Shown here piece after piece: positions 19,290 through 29,792 of a stretch of 64,000 nucleotides of DNA. The position numbers and the translations under genes are program-made. The notes beneath the pieces were generated by a model. That model worked only from the letters and a program-made list of their open reading frames with translations. It did not search any database and had not been told where the DNA came from. Numbering within the stretch: the stretch's first letter is position 1; the number at the start of each line of letters is the position of its first letter. Where the stretch lies: positions 496,001 through 560,000 of the forward strand of contig JAEBUN010000030.1 in assembly GCA_023014365.1 (NCBI GenBank), given 5' to 3'. The DNA is from Lepiota brunneoincarnata. Lineage: Eukaryota; Basidiomycota; Agaricomycetes; Agaricales; Agaricaceae.

Positions 19290-20009
19290 TCAACTCATCG
19301 AGGTTTCTTGAAAATTTTGACTGTTTTCTCTAAGCTTAGAAGGATTACACTCTCCCCGAGCATAAGTTGGTAACACAGCCCTTTCTCTGGTATTTGGGTC
19401 TGTAATAACCAAGGTTTGCTCACCACTGGCACTATTCCTGACTTCGTTAGCCATCATTACATCAAATGGTTGTCCCAGCAGTACTTGATATGTGGGGTTA
19501 CGAACGATGTGAACTTGCAAATAGATTGTGACTCCCCTGTAGGTAAAGCCTACATTCTTTGCCAATCCACAAGTCTTTTCAACCTGCCCATTTGCACTCT
19601 GCAAATTAATCGTAGTGTCTGGGTCCCAAGAGACTTGACATGCAATTGCTGCTTCCTGGCTCATGGATACAATCTGTGACCCACTATCTAGCAAGGCCTC
19701 TTCCTGTTAAATCCCATTTATCAGAGTTGGCACTACTCTCAACAGTTTGCATTCTTTAGCAATAAACACTTGCCATCCCCTGTCTCTTCTGGGAAGTGAC
19801 TCCAAGTACTGCATGATTGGATCCTGAGCTACCCAGGCTTGGGTTGCTGAGCCTTCTCGGAGCACTGTATCATACTGCCGAGGGCCGTCTGCTAGCTCTG
19901 TTATCATGACCTGTACCAGCCCACTATTAATCTCTATATCTTCTGTATCATTGTCCAAGGGCCCAACTCCTGTTATTAAGCTTTGATTCATGGGTACCTG
20001 TTTTCTCAT
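19290..20009 (-). pseudogene. GyA2 aspartic protease
   Basis: Two pieces of the retropepsin domain (20009-19707 and 19694-19290), with LDSGSQIVSMS carrying the catalytic DSG and the flap-like VLLGQPFDVMM. A TAA near 19705-19710, where GyA1 has a glutamine codon (CAG), separates them. Homologous to GyD 34309-34974. Confidence 0.82.
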
Positions 20010-22203
20010 AATTCACTCTCTATAAGCGTTCCTGTATATTGGTGACAATGCCAGGAGTTCTCCATACAATACTGAGGCTTCTCACTTCAATACCCTGCTG
20101 AGTACTTCTGCAACATTGACATTCCTCTCTATAGGGGCCTGGTGCTTATATGCAGGCTCCTTCTTGGATGGTTCCATCCTTCTGACAGGCAGCAGTGGTA
20201 CCTCAACAACCAGGCGCAGTGGTTTCACATTTCTATATGGTAATTCCCCTGCTGCTGCACATGTTGGTTTCTCCGTTATCTGTCCTATTTCCTCATTTTC
20301 TGATTCTTCTGATCACTTGGAATCCAATGCGTCCTCAGGAGTCTGTCCTCTGGTGAAGGTGACCTTCTTCTTCAGAGTCAGCTCCTTCTTTGAACTCTTT
20401 AGAAACCTGACTCCGAGTTCCAAGTCCTTGCACCACTCCTGGTATCCAAATACTGGCTTGCCAAGGGTGTACCATTTGTCAAACCACTAAGCTTAGCCTG
20501 TATCTGGGCCAATTGCTTGGCCAAAGACTGTATCTCAACATTATTATCCTTTCTGGTTATAAGCTTAACCTTTGGGGCACTCCCAGCGTGGATGGCAGCT
20601 GTTTCCAACATTTCCATGCGCTGTTTCAGATGGCAGATTTCTTCTTCCGCTGGCGACCTTTGGTTTTCTGACCTCGGGAACACTTTCTGTGCAAACACTG
20701 CTGGTGCTGGTACTTGTGGTAACTCAGGCTCAACCTCTGGCAGTTCTGGTATCTGAACAAAGAGTTGTCTCTTTCTTGTATAGTACTTTGCTACTTTCTC
20801 TTTAATAGGCCCTTCTCCTTGAGGGATACTCGAGCCGTCTCCCATATATATTTTGTTCCCTTCAACTCTAATTCAGCTGGCTTGTTTATCCGCCTCCATG
20901 TCTGGGCAGAATAACCAACTATGCCCTAATAACCAACAGTAGAAACACTTGCAATCAGAAAGTGACCCTGCTGGCCCACTCCTGGTGTTCCTCTGCACGT
21001 GATTATAGCTGGCATGGTTATGTCCATCCTTCACCAAACTCTCTAAGTATGATTTTAAAGTATGCCCCTGGATATTCATGAGGTCCTTAAGCTCAGCAAG
21101 ACTGCCTGCCATCTGCGAGACTTTATCCTGAAATTTCTGCTTTAAGCTTTGCAGCTCTTGCTTTACTACAGGGTCATAAGTCCCTGTTCCAGGTGTCGCA
21201 GGTGGGTGGCTCATTGATGCTGAGTTCACTGGCCTTGAATCCTGATGAAGGGATCGTATAAGTGTTTTGCCAATTGAAATTTTGATGATCCACAATGATC
21301 CTCCAATCATAGGGGTCCTCTTTGTGTAAATCCTTTGCAGTCAGTGCTGACCCATCACTTGCAGTTCTACATGCTCTGGTGATCGCTAATCTTCCATTGA
21401 GTACATCCTGGAATACCAAGTCCAGTGCACTCATAAATAACTTGACTAGCTCTCAGTTTGAGACTACTGCCGGTGACTCCAGACACTTCTCTGCCTTGAG
21501 AATGAATCGCCTTTTGAAGTCCAGCACTTTGTGCTCCTCATTCATTGCAATGCCTCTACTCTCTGTGCAGAGTTCCCTCAATTGTCGCACTGAGCCCTGT
21601 TTGGCTGCCACAGTCTTGGGATACTCTTTTTTTAATCTCTCTATGAAGCCTGTCCAGCTTCCTGCTAGGAACTCCACAAAACTCATCCACTCTTCATGGA
21701 TATCCTGGTCTACATATGACACTGCCCAATTTATCCTTTCTGCATCCTCCGCTGTCTTCATTATCGTGAAGAGATGTTCCAGCATCCAGAGATAATTTCT
21801 CAATGTCTGTGATTTTGATGCATCCTATCTGGGAGCATTATTGCTAACGGGGATTGGCATATGCTTGTGTCCCATTTTACTAGCTGTAGTCGTTGTAGAC
21901 AGCATAGTTTGGTTTGTCTGTACAGTTGGAGTTGACTGTAATATCTGTGGTACCATAGAGGCACCAGGAGGGTTCGTATGAAATGAGTTTTGGTTTGGAA
22001 ATGCTAAGCTTAGCGTAGGAACAGTCTGACCATCCTGGTTTTTGGTGTGCAGGATATGCGCTATGTTGCGAGCTGAGGCTGGAAGCCTTATAGTGAATCT
22101 GGGAGCAGTAGAGATTGGTGGTACAGCTTCCCTTGATACTGCAACTGCTGAACCGCTTGCTATGTTTGCAGCTATAGAACTGGTAGGATCTTTTTGCTTT
22201 CAA
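20010..22203 (-). pseudogene. GyA2 Gag and gag-protease linker
   Basis: Collinear with GyA1 345-2550. The zinc knuckle CFYCWLLGHSWLFC is retained near 20900. Stops include TGA 21453-21455 and one near 20872, where GyA1 has CGA, a TAG near 21824 where GyA1 has TGG, and the shared TGA at 20082-20084. The capsid segment is legible at 21803-21453. GyA1 and GyA2 differ mostly by CG to TG or CA changes. Confidence 0.83.
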
Positions 22204-22511
22204 GAGCTACTAGCAGCAATGAGGCCTTCAGAACCTTCTGGATGATTAGAATTCCGAGTAGTTCTCTGTTTTGGGGGGTCGACCTTCCTGAGACTGCTCT
22301 CGAAGGACGTTTTGGGTGACTTTATGGTCTTTGCTTGAACCTTTTTCTGCTTTGCAGGTGAAAGGTGGGCCAGTGTCCAAGTCTTTTGGTGTTTGTCTCA
22401 TGAAATTCAACTGAAAACCCCCCTCGTGGTGGGCTCCAGATGAAAAGGTAGAAATGTTTGTGGGTTTTAATATAGATAAAGGGCTTGTTTTCACTAAGCT
22501 TAGCTGAAATT
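22204..22511 (-). other. GyA2 leader and candidate primer-binding site
   Basis: Leader sequence matching 2560-2859, with CTAAGCTTAG at 22494-22503 beside the LTR. The sense-strand extension ACTAAGCTTAGTGA is complementary over 14 nt to the palindrome in the LTR, so self-priming is also possible for this family. Confidence 0.6.
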
Positions 22512-23692
22512 CGATAAGCTTAAGTTAATACAAGTAGTATGAGATAGATAATGAACAGTTTCATCTTTTAGGGTGTTCTGGGGGTGTGTTCTGACAGCAA
22601 AATTCAAGAGAGTAGTGTTTTTAGAGGTTAATGAACAGCTGTTGAAGTTATCTTAGCCATACAGTGCAACAGTGAAAGGACAATCCCTGTCAATTCAAAG
22701 TGTGGGGTCTCTAGTCTCTGGTCTCTGGTCTCTGGTCTCTGAACTCTGTTCTCTGTCTCTGTCTCTGGGTTGGTCAATGACCAAAGGAATCACACTTAAC
22801 GATGCACACTAAATAGTCCTCTGAAACTGTTCTTGATCACAGCTCACAGACTTGCATGTGGAAGTGGGGGTGAGACCTCTTGCTTCTCCATGAACAAGCA
22901 TGACCGTATTTATATTGTTTAGATACATATGAGAGACAGTAAATATGAAATAGAAATCAATAGGCTTAATTGTTACAGGCACTATAGAACATTTTGGAAG
23001 GTTCGGCAGTGTTTCTACCTTGCCCTGGGTTATGGGTTTTTCTCTGATTGATGAATGGCAATCCAGCCAGATGTGTTCTGTGCTTGTCTGCATTATTCTG
23101 CATCCATGCAAGTGCATTAAGCCTCCAGATCAATTATGATCAGAATGTATAGTGGATGGACAATCCCTTGATCCGTTGTAATTAATCTCAGTTAGGCAGT
23201 ATGCCAAGGTGCCAGGACCCACAAAGCACTCGTTAATTATGAGTCTTTGATATTTCTAGGGTTTTGGGCATTGGTTGTCCCCTCCCAAACATTGGATGTT
23301 CTGTTCCGAGGTCCAGTCATCATTATTGGGCTTGCTATAGGTGCGATACACCTGCGACAGCCGCTATGTACATTCTTTAGGTTCAAATGAATCCGAGTTC
23401 ATCAGAAAACTGCTCATAAGGTCCCTTGATGCAACTGGAGTATACTCAATAGGCTATGTAGAGTCCTGAATCCCTCCAGAGAGCATTCTGATAGCTTGGT
23501 TCACTAAGCTTAGTGATAATGAGCTGGTTTGAACACTTCTGAGGCTCGAATATCCTCAATTCGGTTGAACTGGCTACTATAAAACATAGTATCAATCCTC
23601 TATAGAGTTCTTTAATGATATAGCCAATGATTCTATGTAGAGAATTGTTCTGGAGTATGGAATTCATGTATAGGCATGAAATCAGCGTATCA
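22512..23692 (-). repeat. GyA LTR, copy 3 (5' LTR of GyA2)
   Basis: 1,181 bp, starting CGATAAGC (T of TG lost) and ending GCGTATCA. It is shorter than copy 2, mainly in the GTCTCTG tract. The palindrome is at 23502-23517. The sequence to the right is GyF gag. Confidence 0.86.
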
Positions 23693-24217
23693 GCAGTGGT
23701 ACCATTTGTTTATGGTGTCAGGTGGATTAGGGTCAGTGAGGATTTTATAGGCGAGGTTCTGGTTGATAACATTTTGGTACTTCTCGATGAGGGCACGGTC
23801 TTCTTTGAGACCTGAATGGTGTATGAGGGTTTTGAACTCTGTGATGACATATTCGACATTGCAGGATTCCTGATGGAGGGTATTGAGATCATGGAAGGCT
23901 TGACTGGGGACATCAATGGGCAAGAACACTTCAGCAAACTCTTTGATGAGTTCATCATAAGTGCTGGGGGTGAATATGCCCCAAGACATTTTTGACTGAA
24001 AATATTGATTCTTCCAGTTGCTGGCTTCACTGGTCTTAAGCAGGGATAAGAAGAAAATGATCTTCTTGTCATTGTCATTGTAAATGTTGGAATTACCATA
24101 GAGGTCAAGTGAAACAGAATTTATGAACTCTTGGAAGTTTTTGTGGTTACTGTCGAACAGTGTTGAAAGGATGTAAACTGGGGTGTTAGGGGTTTGGTGA
24201 TGCGAGCACAACAGCAT
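23693..24217 (-). pseudogene. GyF Gag, N-terminal part, truncated by GyA insertion
   Basis: About 175 codons open on the minus strand. The fold segment is typical of fungal chromovirus Gag: FDSNHKNFQEFINSVSLDLY, NDNDKKIIFFLSLLKTSEAS and FLPIDVPSQAFHDLN correspond to the same landmarks in GyC Gag. The rest of gag and pol lie to the left of GyA2 and outside the window. Related pol sequence at 40385-42225 may belong to another copy. The LTR begins 6 bp upstream. Confidence 0.75.
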
Positions 24218-24222
24218 CTATC

Positions 24223-24739
24223 TGTCACTGAGGCTTCAACCCAGAATCTGTAGGTAGAGTAGAGAAATCAGGTAGAAAATGAACAATTTAATTAAAACTG
24301 CTCAACGCGTGAACTGGAGACAATGTGAGATGATGAGGGGATGTATACTGAACGAGTTTGGATAGCTGAGGTGTTGAGGCGAGGCAAAACAAAGCAAAAC
24401 AAGGTGAGATAGAGAGAAAGAGAGAGAGAGAGAGAGAAAAGAACTTTAAATGTGAGTTAAGATCATGTTAACTGAGGTCCCTACAGAATACATGCAGTAT
24501 ATATACCCTAGGGACTGTGGAGCTCATGTATGCTCCGGAAATTTTACAAAGAATAATAAAGAAGCAAGTGGGAAGGAATAAGGATGAGGAGGAAGGAATG
24601 CACAAATGAATTGGAAAATACTAACTACCGTTCATTTAGAATGTCCTAGATTTCCATCATATGCTATGGGCAGTGTTCCTCATTCATTACTGAGGGGCAG
24701 GGAATGGAGAGATGAGTCAGGAGGAGGGGGGGATATTAC
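24223..24739 (-). repeat. GyF 5' LTR
   Basis: About 517 bp from TGTCACTGAGG to GGATATTA, next to GyF gag. A second, inverted and diverged copy at 42503-43004 confirms the boundaries. Contains a GA-rich microsatellite at 24415-24438. Confidence 0.7.
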
Positions 24740-25125
24740 TGGTCCGAAATAATTTGATCCGAAGGCTACATGTTTCCTTTTTAGGAAGTCGTTGCACTGG
24801 TGCTTCATCCGAAATTTGTTACATCCAAAAATTGTTATAGAGAGGTGGTTCGCTTGGCTGCATGAGCAGCTGGGCAGCTACCTCTACAGTGTTGGTTTCT
24901 TGAATGATAGTTCTTTCAAACCATTGTATTGTTGCTGTGGCTGTGGTGGATGCAGTGGTCCTGGTGGGCCATGATGGTATGGGGATCTGGGTGGTCCTGG
25001 TGGTCCTCCAGGAGGGCCAGGATGTGGGTAATTGGCGGTGAAATGCGGACTACTTTACGAGATCCAAAACAAAGTTTGTTAACAGGTTCGCTAATTCTGA
25101 CTTTATAAGTTCGTGGGGGAGAGGT
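24740..25125 (-). mobile_element. Fragment of a second GyD-type element: leader and Gly/Pro-rich gag start
   Basis: Positions 25044-25125 are about 80 percent identical to 37418-37499, the sequence next to the other GyD LTR. To the left, one minus-strand frame encodes a collagen-like PHPGPPGGPPGPPRSP segment (about 24930-25035). This is the leader and start of gag of a diverged GyD relative sharing the LTR at 25126. It is truncated by the GyF LTR. Confidence 0.5.
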
Positions 25126-25687
25126 TGTCACAGATCTCCAGAAATATATTCAATTCTAGTGTTTTTAGGGTCTTGGTAAGTTATTCTCTTAGTCTCCAAC
25201 TAGACAGACAGTTGTCCTATCTGAATACAATGGGAACTTTGATGGTCATTACTATATAATATGTTAACTAATATCTTCACGATTCAATAAGTCAGGCAAA
25301 ACGCAAGCTTTCGCAATCAGTGAACCTCCGTAGACCTAGCAGACAACGTGTTCTAACTGGCCCTAGCATACTATGTCCTTTTCTCTTGTCAATACTGTAA
25401 ATTTACACTACCCAGCGAGACAGGCTTTTGACAAGCTCCTGCAGTAAGTGTCTTTAAGCTAGTAGGCCTAGCAGACGGCGTTATCTAATGGGCCCTAGCG
25501 CACTACAGCTTCTGAACAAGGCAATAAAACTTTATACTACTCAGCGAGACAGGCTTCTAGCAAGCTCCTGCAGTAAGTATCTTTAAACTAGATAGACCCA
25601 GTGGACAGCATTTTCAACGGGCCCTAGCGTACTATGTTCGCTTCTCAATTAAACAGCTCTACAATTCAATGGTATAATTCTGAGGCA
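25126..25687 (-). repeat. GyD LTR, left copy
   Basis: 562 bp, TGTCACAG to GAGGCA, with about 17 mismatches to 37500-38061. It contains a tandem array of 130-bp units and, read on the plus strand, TATATAAT (25253-25260), GTAAGT donors (25444, 25573) and a CAG acceptor (ending 25656). Confidence 0.85.
25331..25650. repeat. 130-bp tandem repeats inside the GyD LTR
   Basis: About 2.4 units starting near 25331, 25461 and 25591, each with GACCTAGCAGAC-like and GGGCCCTAGCG motifs and ending CTCCTGCAGTAAGT. Present also in the right LTR (about 37705-38025). Confidence 0.8.
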
Positions 25688-25688
25688 A

Positions 25689-26973
25689 GGTGGTAGCTCT
25701 GATGAAAGCGAGCATCAACATTCCTCAGAGGAGGAAGAAGACAAACTTGAGTCTTCTGAAGATTCCTGTTTATCTCCTCCCCATCATTCTTCTCGTTCGA
25801 CCACTCGCTCTTCCGTTAAACTTCCCCAGAACAATAAAGAGAAAGCTCCTGTAGTTCCCCAGGCTCCTAGCAAAGGCTGTAAGTCTTTTCTTGATTTGTA
25901 AGTTAAATGATTCTAGGAGTGGCTTTTCTTTAGGGTCTCGTACCACGGTGCAGTTGGTTTCACAATTCGGCCAGTCCTGGGATGATCCTATCCTTACTCC
26001 AGACACTGCTGCGTACTTTAAACGAGGCATAGTGCTGGTATGTCTCTTTTTCTTTTGTCTGTCTCTGGCTCAATACCTTGATTAATGGTTATCTCAACAG
26101 GAACCTATTACATCGCTTTTTTGTAGTAATTGCATCTCGTCTGGTGCAGACACCTGTACCTCATTGGGCTTGGGTCGTCGCTGCAAACAGTGCTCCAAAG
26201 GGAGCAAGAGCAATTGTACTTTAGCAAGCCCCTGCCTCTTCAGCAGTACTTTGCCAAGGGGATTTTCCCTTTGCATTTGGTAGCCCCGACTGTGAGCAAT
26301 TTTATCTTTATTTCTTCTCCTTTTTCTTAGCTATTATCTTCTTTATTTCTGCGCAGATCTCGTTTCACGTTTCTGCAATCTTCAGGCTTTACACCTTTTA
26401 GATGTGGCCCAACAGTCCCAGGTGCAATATCTTCACTCCCAATACATTTAGCAAGTTTACGAGCTCAGGCGCAACCTTCTTAACCTGCACACCATTTGGG
26501 GTGGCAATGATCCAGACATCTGGGTGGGTGCGGGTATGGCTGAGACTGCCGGGGATGCCATTAATTTCTTCAACATCCTCCGATCCAACCTCCCTCTGGT
26601 GGATGAGCGTGGTTGATTTGCCATCAACGCCACCCACATTCATCAACTTCTTCACAAGTTCCTTGGACATCTTACTGGTGAGGGCTCAGGTGTGCCCCCT
26701 ATCCTTGACCCTCCTGCTGTTGCCACTCCTCATGCTTCATCCCCACCATTGCCTACTCCTGTTGGCGCTCCTATGGACATCGTTTCTTCCCCACCCACAT
26801 CTGTTTCTGTCAGAAGGCCCCTGGAGATCACTGAGGTCATTGTCCCCCCTCCTCATGTCACGGGTACTGAGGACGTTAATGCTGTGGCAAGTCATGAGGT
26901 TGTGGTGGCACTTTTTGGTGAGGGGGTGGACGTGGTGTCTTCCTCAGCTCACCATCCTACTACTCCTATCTAG
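25689..26973 (+). pseudogene. Spliced antisense gene 1 in GyD, broken
   Basis: Plus-strand coding pieces with short introns at 25879-25933 and 26038-26100. The first exon is acidic and Ser-rich (GGSSDESEHQ, SSEEEEDKLESSED). The second holds TTVQLVSQFGQSWDDPILTP. The third holds a Cys cluster (CSNC ... CKQC) that could bind zinc. A later exon ends in a Pro-rich tail (PPILDPPAVATP, stop at 26971). The last exon has in-frame TAG and TGA codons near 26449 and 26615. I do not recognise a family. The layout, with an acidic N-terminus, Cys cluster and helical C-terminus, resembles accessory genes in agaricomycete retroelements, but that is an impression rather than a match. Confidence 0.45.
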
Positions 26974-27496
26974 GAGCCTTCTTGTTGTTGTTTTTCTGCT
27001 GTCTTCTGCCTGTCTCTGTCTTGTTCCTCTCATGTGGTCTGCTATTGTCCTTGTCTTATTTTACTAGTTGGTGACATGTTACTAGTAAAATGTTGCTTTG
27101 TCAATTTAATTGTTGTCTTCTGCCATGTCTTTCTGTGTGATATCCGAAAAAATTTGTGTTTCAAGTGTGAGTCTTTTTGCAGGGCCGAAGCGTGGGGTCC
27201 CAAAGGCTGGGCTTCTCCTCCCCCTTTCTTTAGCTGCTCTGGGTGTCCCCACCCAATGTCTCATAATAAAATTTTTAGATGTAACAAGTTTCTTCGCTAA
27301 CTTCTTTACTCAGTTCCTGCTTCTTTTACTCGTAGTTTCCGTTCTCAGTGGAGGTTTGAGTTTTGAATTCCCTTTTGTTTCAGGAGGTTTTATTTAATCA
27401 CTTGTGGGTCCTATGGTCCCTATAAATGTTCCTGAGATGTGTCATTTTTAAATTTTTATCGTAAAATCTTCGCATTTATTCAGTACTCTTTTTATC
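26974..27496. other. No gene recognised
   Basis: AT-rich spacer between the two plus-strand genes of GyD. TATAAATG at 27421-27428 lies about 70 bp upstream of the ATG at 27497 and could serve the next gene. Nothing else seen. Confidence 0.4.
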
Positions 27497-27655
27497 ATGT
27501 CTTCTCTCGTAGAACTCGCTACCAGCCTTGACAATGCTATGACCATAGCGAACCATCGCATGGAACATCTCAGGTTGAAGGCCATTACCAAGGTCATGGC
27601 TCAGAAGGCCATTGATGCCATCACTAGTCCAGCCGTGGGTTCTCCATCTTCTTGA
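27497..27655 (+). CDS. Small ORF (52 aa), helical
   Basis: MSSLVELATSLDNAM... to TGA at 27653-27655; predicted to be mostly helix (NHRMEHLRLKAI). It may be a separate small product, or the first exon of the following gene if an unusual donor is used. No family recognised. Confidence 0.35.
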   Translation: MSSLVELATSLDNAMTIANHRMEHLRLKAITKVMAQKAIDAITSPAVGSPSS

Positions 27656-27708
27656 CTTATATCTTAGCTAATGCCATAATTTTCTCATTATAGTTGCTCT
27701 TTATTCAG

Positions 27709-28774
27709 GCCTTGCCTGATAGGGTTGAAACTGCTACGCCTGAACACCAGGACCTGGTCTTTTGTGCTAGGAAGTCTTTCAAAGTCTTTCAAAATCAGCA
27801 CTTCAAGGAATACACTTTCCCCTCCTGTTATAAACAGTTAAATGAGTTTTGTGTCAAGGTTCATCGTTCTAGGGCCCTTAATAGCTCCTGGGTCAAGTCT
27901 GACTCTCCAGCTCTGGCTGAAGTGACACCCATTCGAATGGTAAGTCTTTACTCTTTTCTAGCTCTGTATTTGACTAACTACCAGTCCTAACAGCGCCATA
28001 GAGTCAAACAGGTATCTTCTCCTCCTGTCATGGTTGACTCTGAGGAAGAGGCTGGCCCTTCCAAGGCTCCTGTAGCCAAGGCCATTACTGAGGTATGTTC
28101 TTTCGCTAGGATCTTCATTAATCATTTGTTTCTAATATTGTCTAAGGCTATGGTCATCGATGAGGAGGGTTCTTCCTCCTCTGACGCCTCGCTGAAGGTT
28201 ACCCCACTTGTTGCAGTCGCGGCATCTTCAAGCCCCAGGGCTGGTGGTTCTACCAAAGGTTCTGCTGCCCGGGTCCCTTCATGTGCCAACTCCGTGAGTC
28301 TGCATGTTCTTTCTCTATTCTTTGGCTTATTTATTCGACACCTGGCAGGCTTCTGTTCTGGAGGCCAGTTGTCCTTCTACCGTACGTCTTCGCTACTCAC
28401 AAGTCCCTGGGATGGACTTGAAGAGTCGCTCATATATTCGCGCTATTCAGGTCCTCAGCAAAAGTCATGATGCTGAGATCCCAGCTCCTAGTCTGTATCT
28501 TCTTTCATGTACTAATTGACTAATTTGATAGCTAACTATTTAGTCTTTAGTGGACATTGCCAGCAAGTTACAAGGGCTTGCTGCCAATGCGTTCGAGTTT
28601 TATTGTAACCACAGTCAATCTTGTGCACCCCTGGCCCTTCAGATGCAGTTCCTCAAGGTTGGTTTTGATCTCAGGGAGGCTGCTCTTCACTTAGAGTCCG
28701 CCTGGCGTTGTCATAAGGCCCTTGCATTGGAGCAGGAACGTCTCTTTCTCATGCTACGTAATCTTTCTAAATAG
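27709..28774 (+). CDS. Spliced antisense gene 2 in GyD (280 codons, intact frame)
   Basis: Five exons, 27709-27939, 27994-28092, 28147-28293, 28349-28490 and 28551-28774, joined by four introns of 54-60 nt (four GT donors: GTAAGT, GTATGT, GTGAGT, GTCTGT; all AG acceptors). Exon lengths sum to 843 nt with no stop before TAG 28772-28774. Intact splicing frames in such a decayed element suggest selection or recent arrival. The protein has an N-terminal part with EHQDLVFCARKSF, an acidic Ser-rich middle (VMVDSEEEAGPSK, VIDEEGSSSSDAS) and a helical, Cys-containing C-terminus (LQGLAANAFEFYCNHSQ, ALALEQERLFLML) that may form a coiled coil. Its true start is unknown: the exon opens at an acceptor and may be spliced from 27497 or from the LTR. 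Function unknown. Confidence 0.55.
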
Positions 28775-29224
28775 ATTATCCTTCTAACTGATGCTGGGGT
28801 AGTTTTCTCCCATTGCTTCTGTAGATACTATACTAGTTAACTTGTTCATGTAGTATTTATAACATGGGATTTTTAGCCCTTGGGGTCCTTCTATCTTGCC
28901 CTCATGCCCGATATGTCTGTCTCTTTGGGGTTCTGACACTGTGTGAGAGTTCCCTTGTCTTATTTAAGTCTCCAGCTCCCATTGTGGGATCCTATTGAAC
29001 ATATTAATTAGCTTCCCTCTTAGTTTCTTTCTTTGTCCAGGTCCTATCTCCATCATTAGGTGTTTTATCTTATTTAGTTGCCCATACACTTGCTATAGCT
29101 AATGGGTAAGTGTTTTTATAACAATATCCAAGTCCTTCTTTATGAGCTATTTTAACTGGTATTGTTTTTAGCCCTATTTCATTCCCAAGGTGGTTATCCT
29201 CACTCACTGTTTTCTAAGCTCTCC
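28775..29224. other. No gene recognised
   Basis: AT-rich spacer between the plus-strand gene and the minus-strand small membrane ORFs, the 3' ends of both sets facing each other. Nothing further seen. Confidence 0.4.
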
Positions 29225-29446
29225 TCAGGCTTCCAGCTGGGCTGGGTCTGGTCTTTGCATACTTAGTGGTATGCTTTCTAGCAGGGGCAGAGTGGGTTTC
29301 TGTCTTCTGACTGCCGGTATTTTTCCAGCCATCCTCCAAGCAGCCCCACAGACTACTAATATCAGGAAGACAGTGCAGGAGACCAATACTGCTATAGTGG
29401 ATGGCCCTCCTTCATAATCAGTAGTGGGAGGAAGAGGAGATGACAT
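29225..29446 (-). CDS. Small single-pass membrane protein ORF C (73 aa)
   Basis: ATG 29446. A short polar N-terminus (SSPLPPTTDYEGG) is followed by one hydrophobic helix (TIAVLVSCTVFLILVVCGAA, residues about 17-36), a basic patch (WRMAGKIPAVRRQK) and a tail ending RPDPAQLEA. The tail resembles the end of ORF A (QPELAHLEG), suggesting the two are related. The positive-inside rule predicts a cytoplasmic C-terminus. Position after pol is where an envelope gene would lie, but the protein is far too small to be one. Function unknown. Confidence 0.5.
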   Translation of the reverse strand: MSSPLPPTTDYEGGPSTIAVLVSCTVFLILVVCGAAWRMAGKIPAVRRQKPTLPLLESIPLSMQRPDPAQLEA

Positions 29447-29792
29447 TGTAGTGGGAAAACATGGGTGTGATGTGGCAAGGTTGAGGAAGCATTCTTTGTT
29501 GTCAGCTTTGTCTTACTCATACGTAATGGTTTTCATGCTTCTTTATCCAGACATCAAACTCTGGTTCTCTTTATTGTGGTTCTTTCTCTGTCTAACACCA
29601 TTTTCCCATCTATTTTAGTCCCTTCTCTCTTCTTGTATACTACTGTAGGTGCTTACTGACCCTATAACTTCTTCTAGTTTTCAATCTTCTTAATAAAGCA
29701 AGTGGATTCTCACCAATCTCTGGAGAACTTGTTGTCTGGGGTATCCACCTCATATCTGGCCTACTGTAGGCTGCTGGTGGTATCCTAGGTTG

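Larger units (their letters stand above)
5290..23692 (-). mobile_element. GyA2: Ty3/gypsy element carrying three nested insertions
   Basis: Minus-strand gypsy element with 3' LTR 5290-6519, internal coding region 6520-22511 and 5' LTR 22512-23692. Its reverse transcriptase is split by a Tc1/mariner element (7478-9072) and by LTR-B (9092-17995), the latter split in turn by GyC (9558-17799). Removing all three restores alignment with the GyD pol gene at 32796-33010. Net length is about 7.9 kb. It lacks an integrase: RNase H-like sequence runs straight into the 3' LTR. The flank at 23693 is the gag of GyF. The left target duplication cannot be read because the array continues leftward. Confidence 0.85.

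Noticed and set aside
24740..25125. Target-site flank of the left GyD LTR
   Set aside because: The sequence resembles the leader next to the right LTR, so it is another GyD-type fragment and no target duplication can be inferred.
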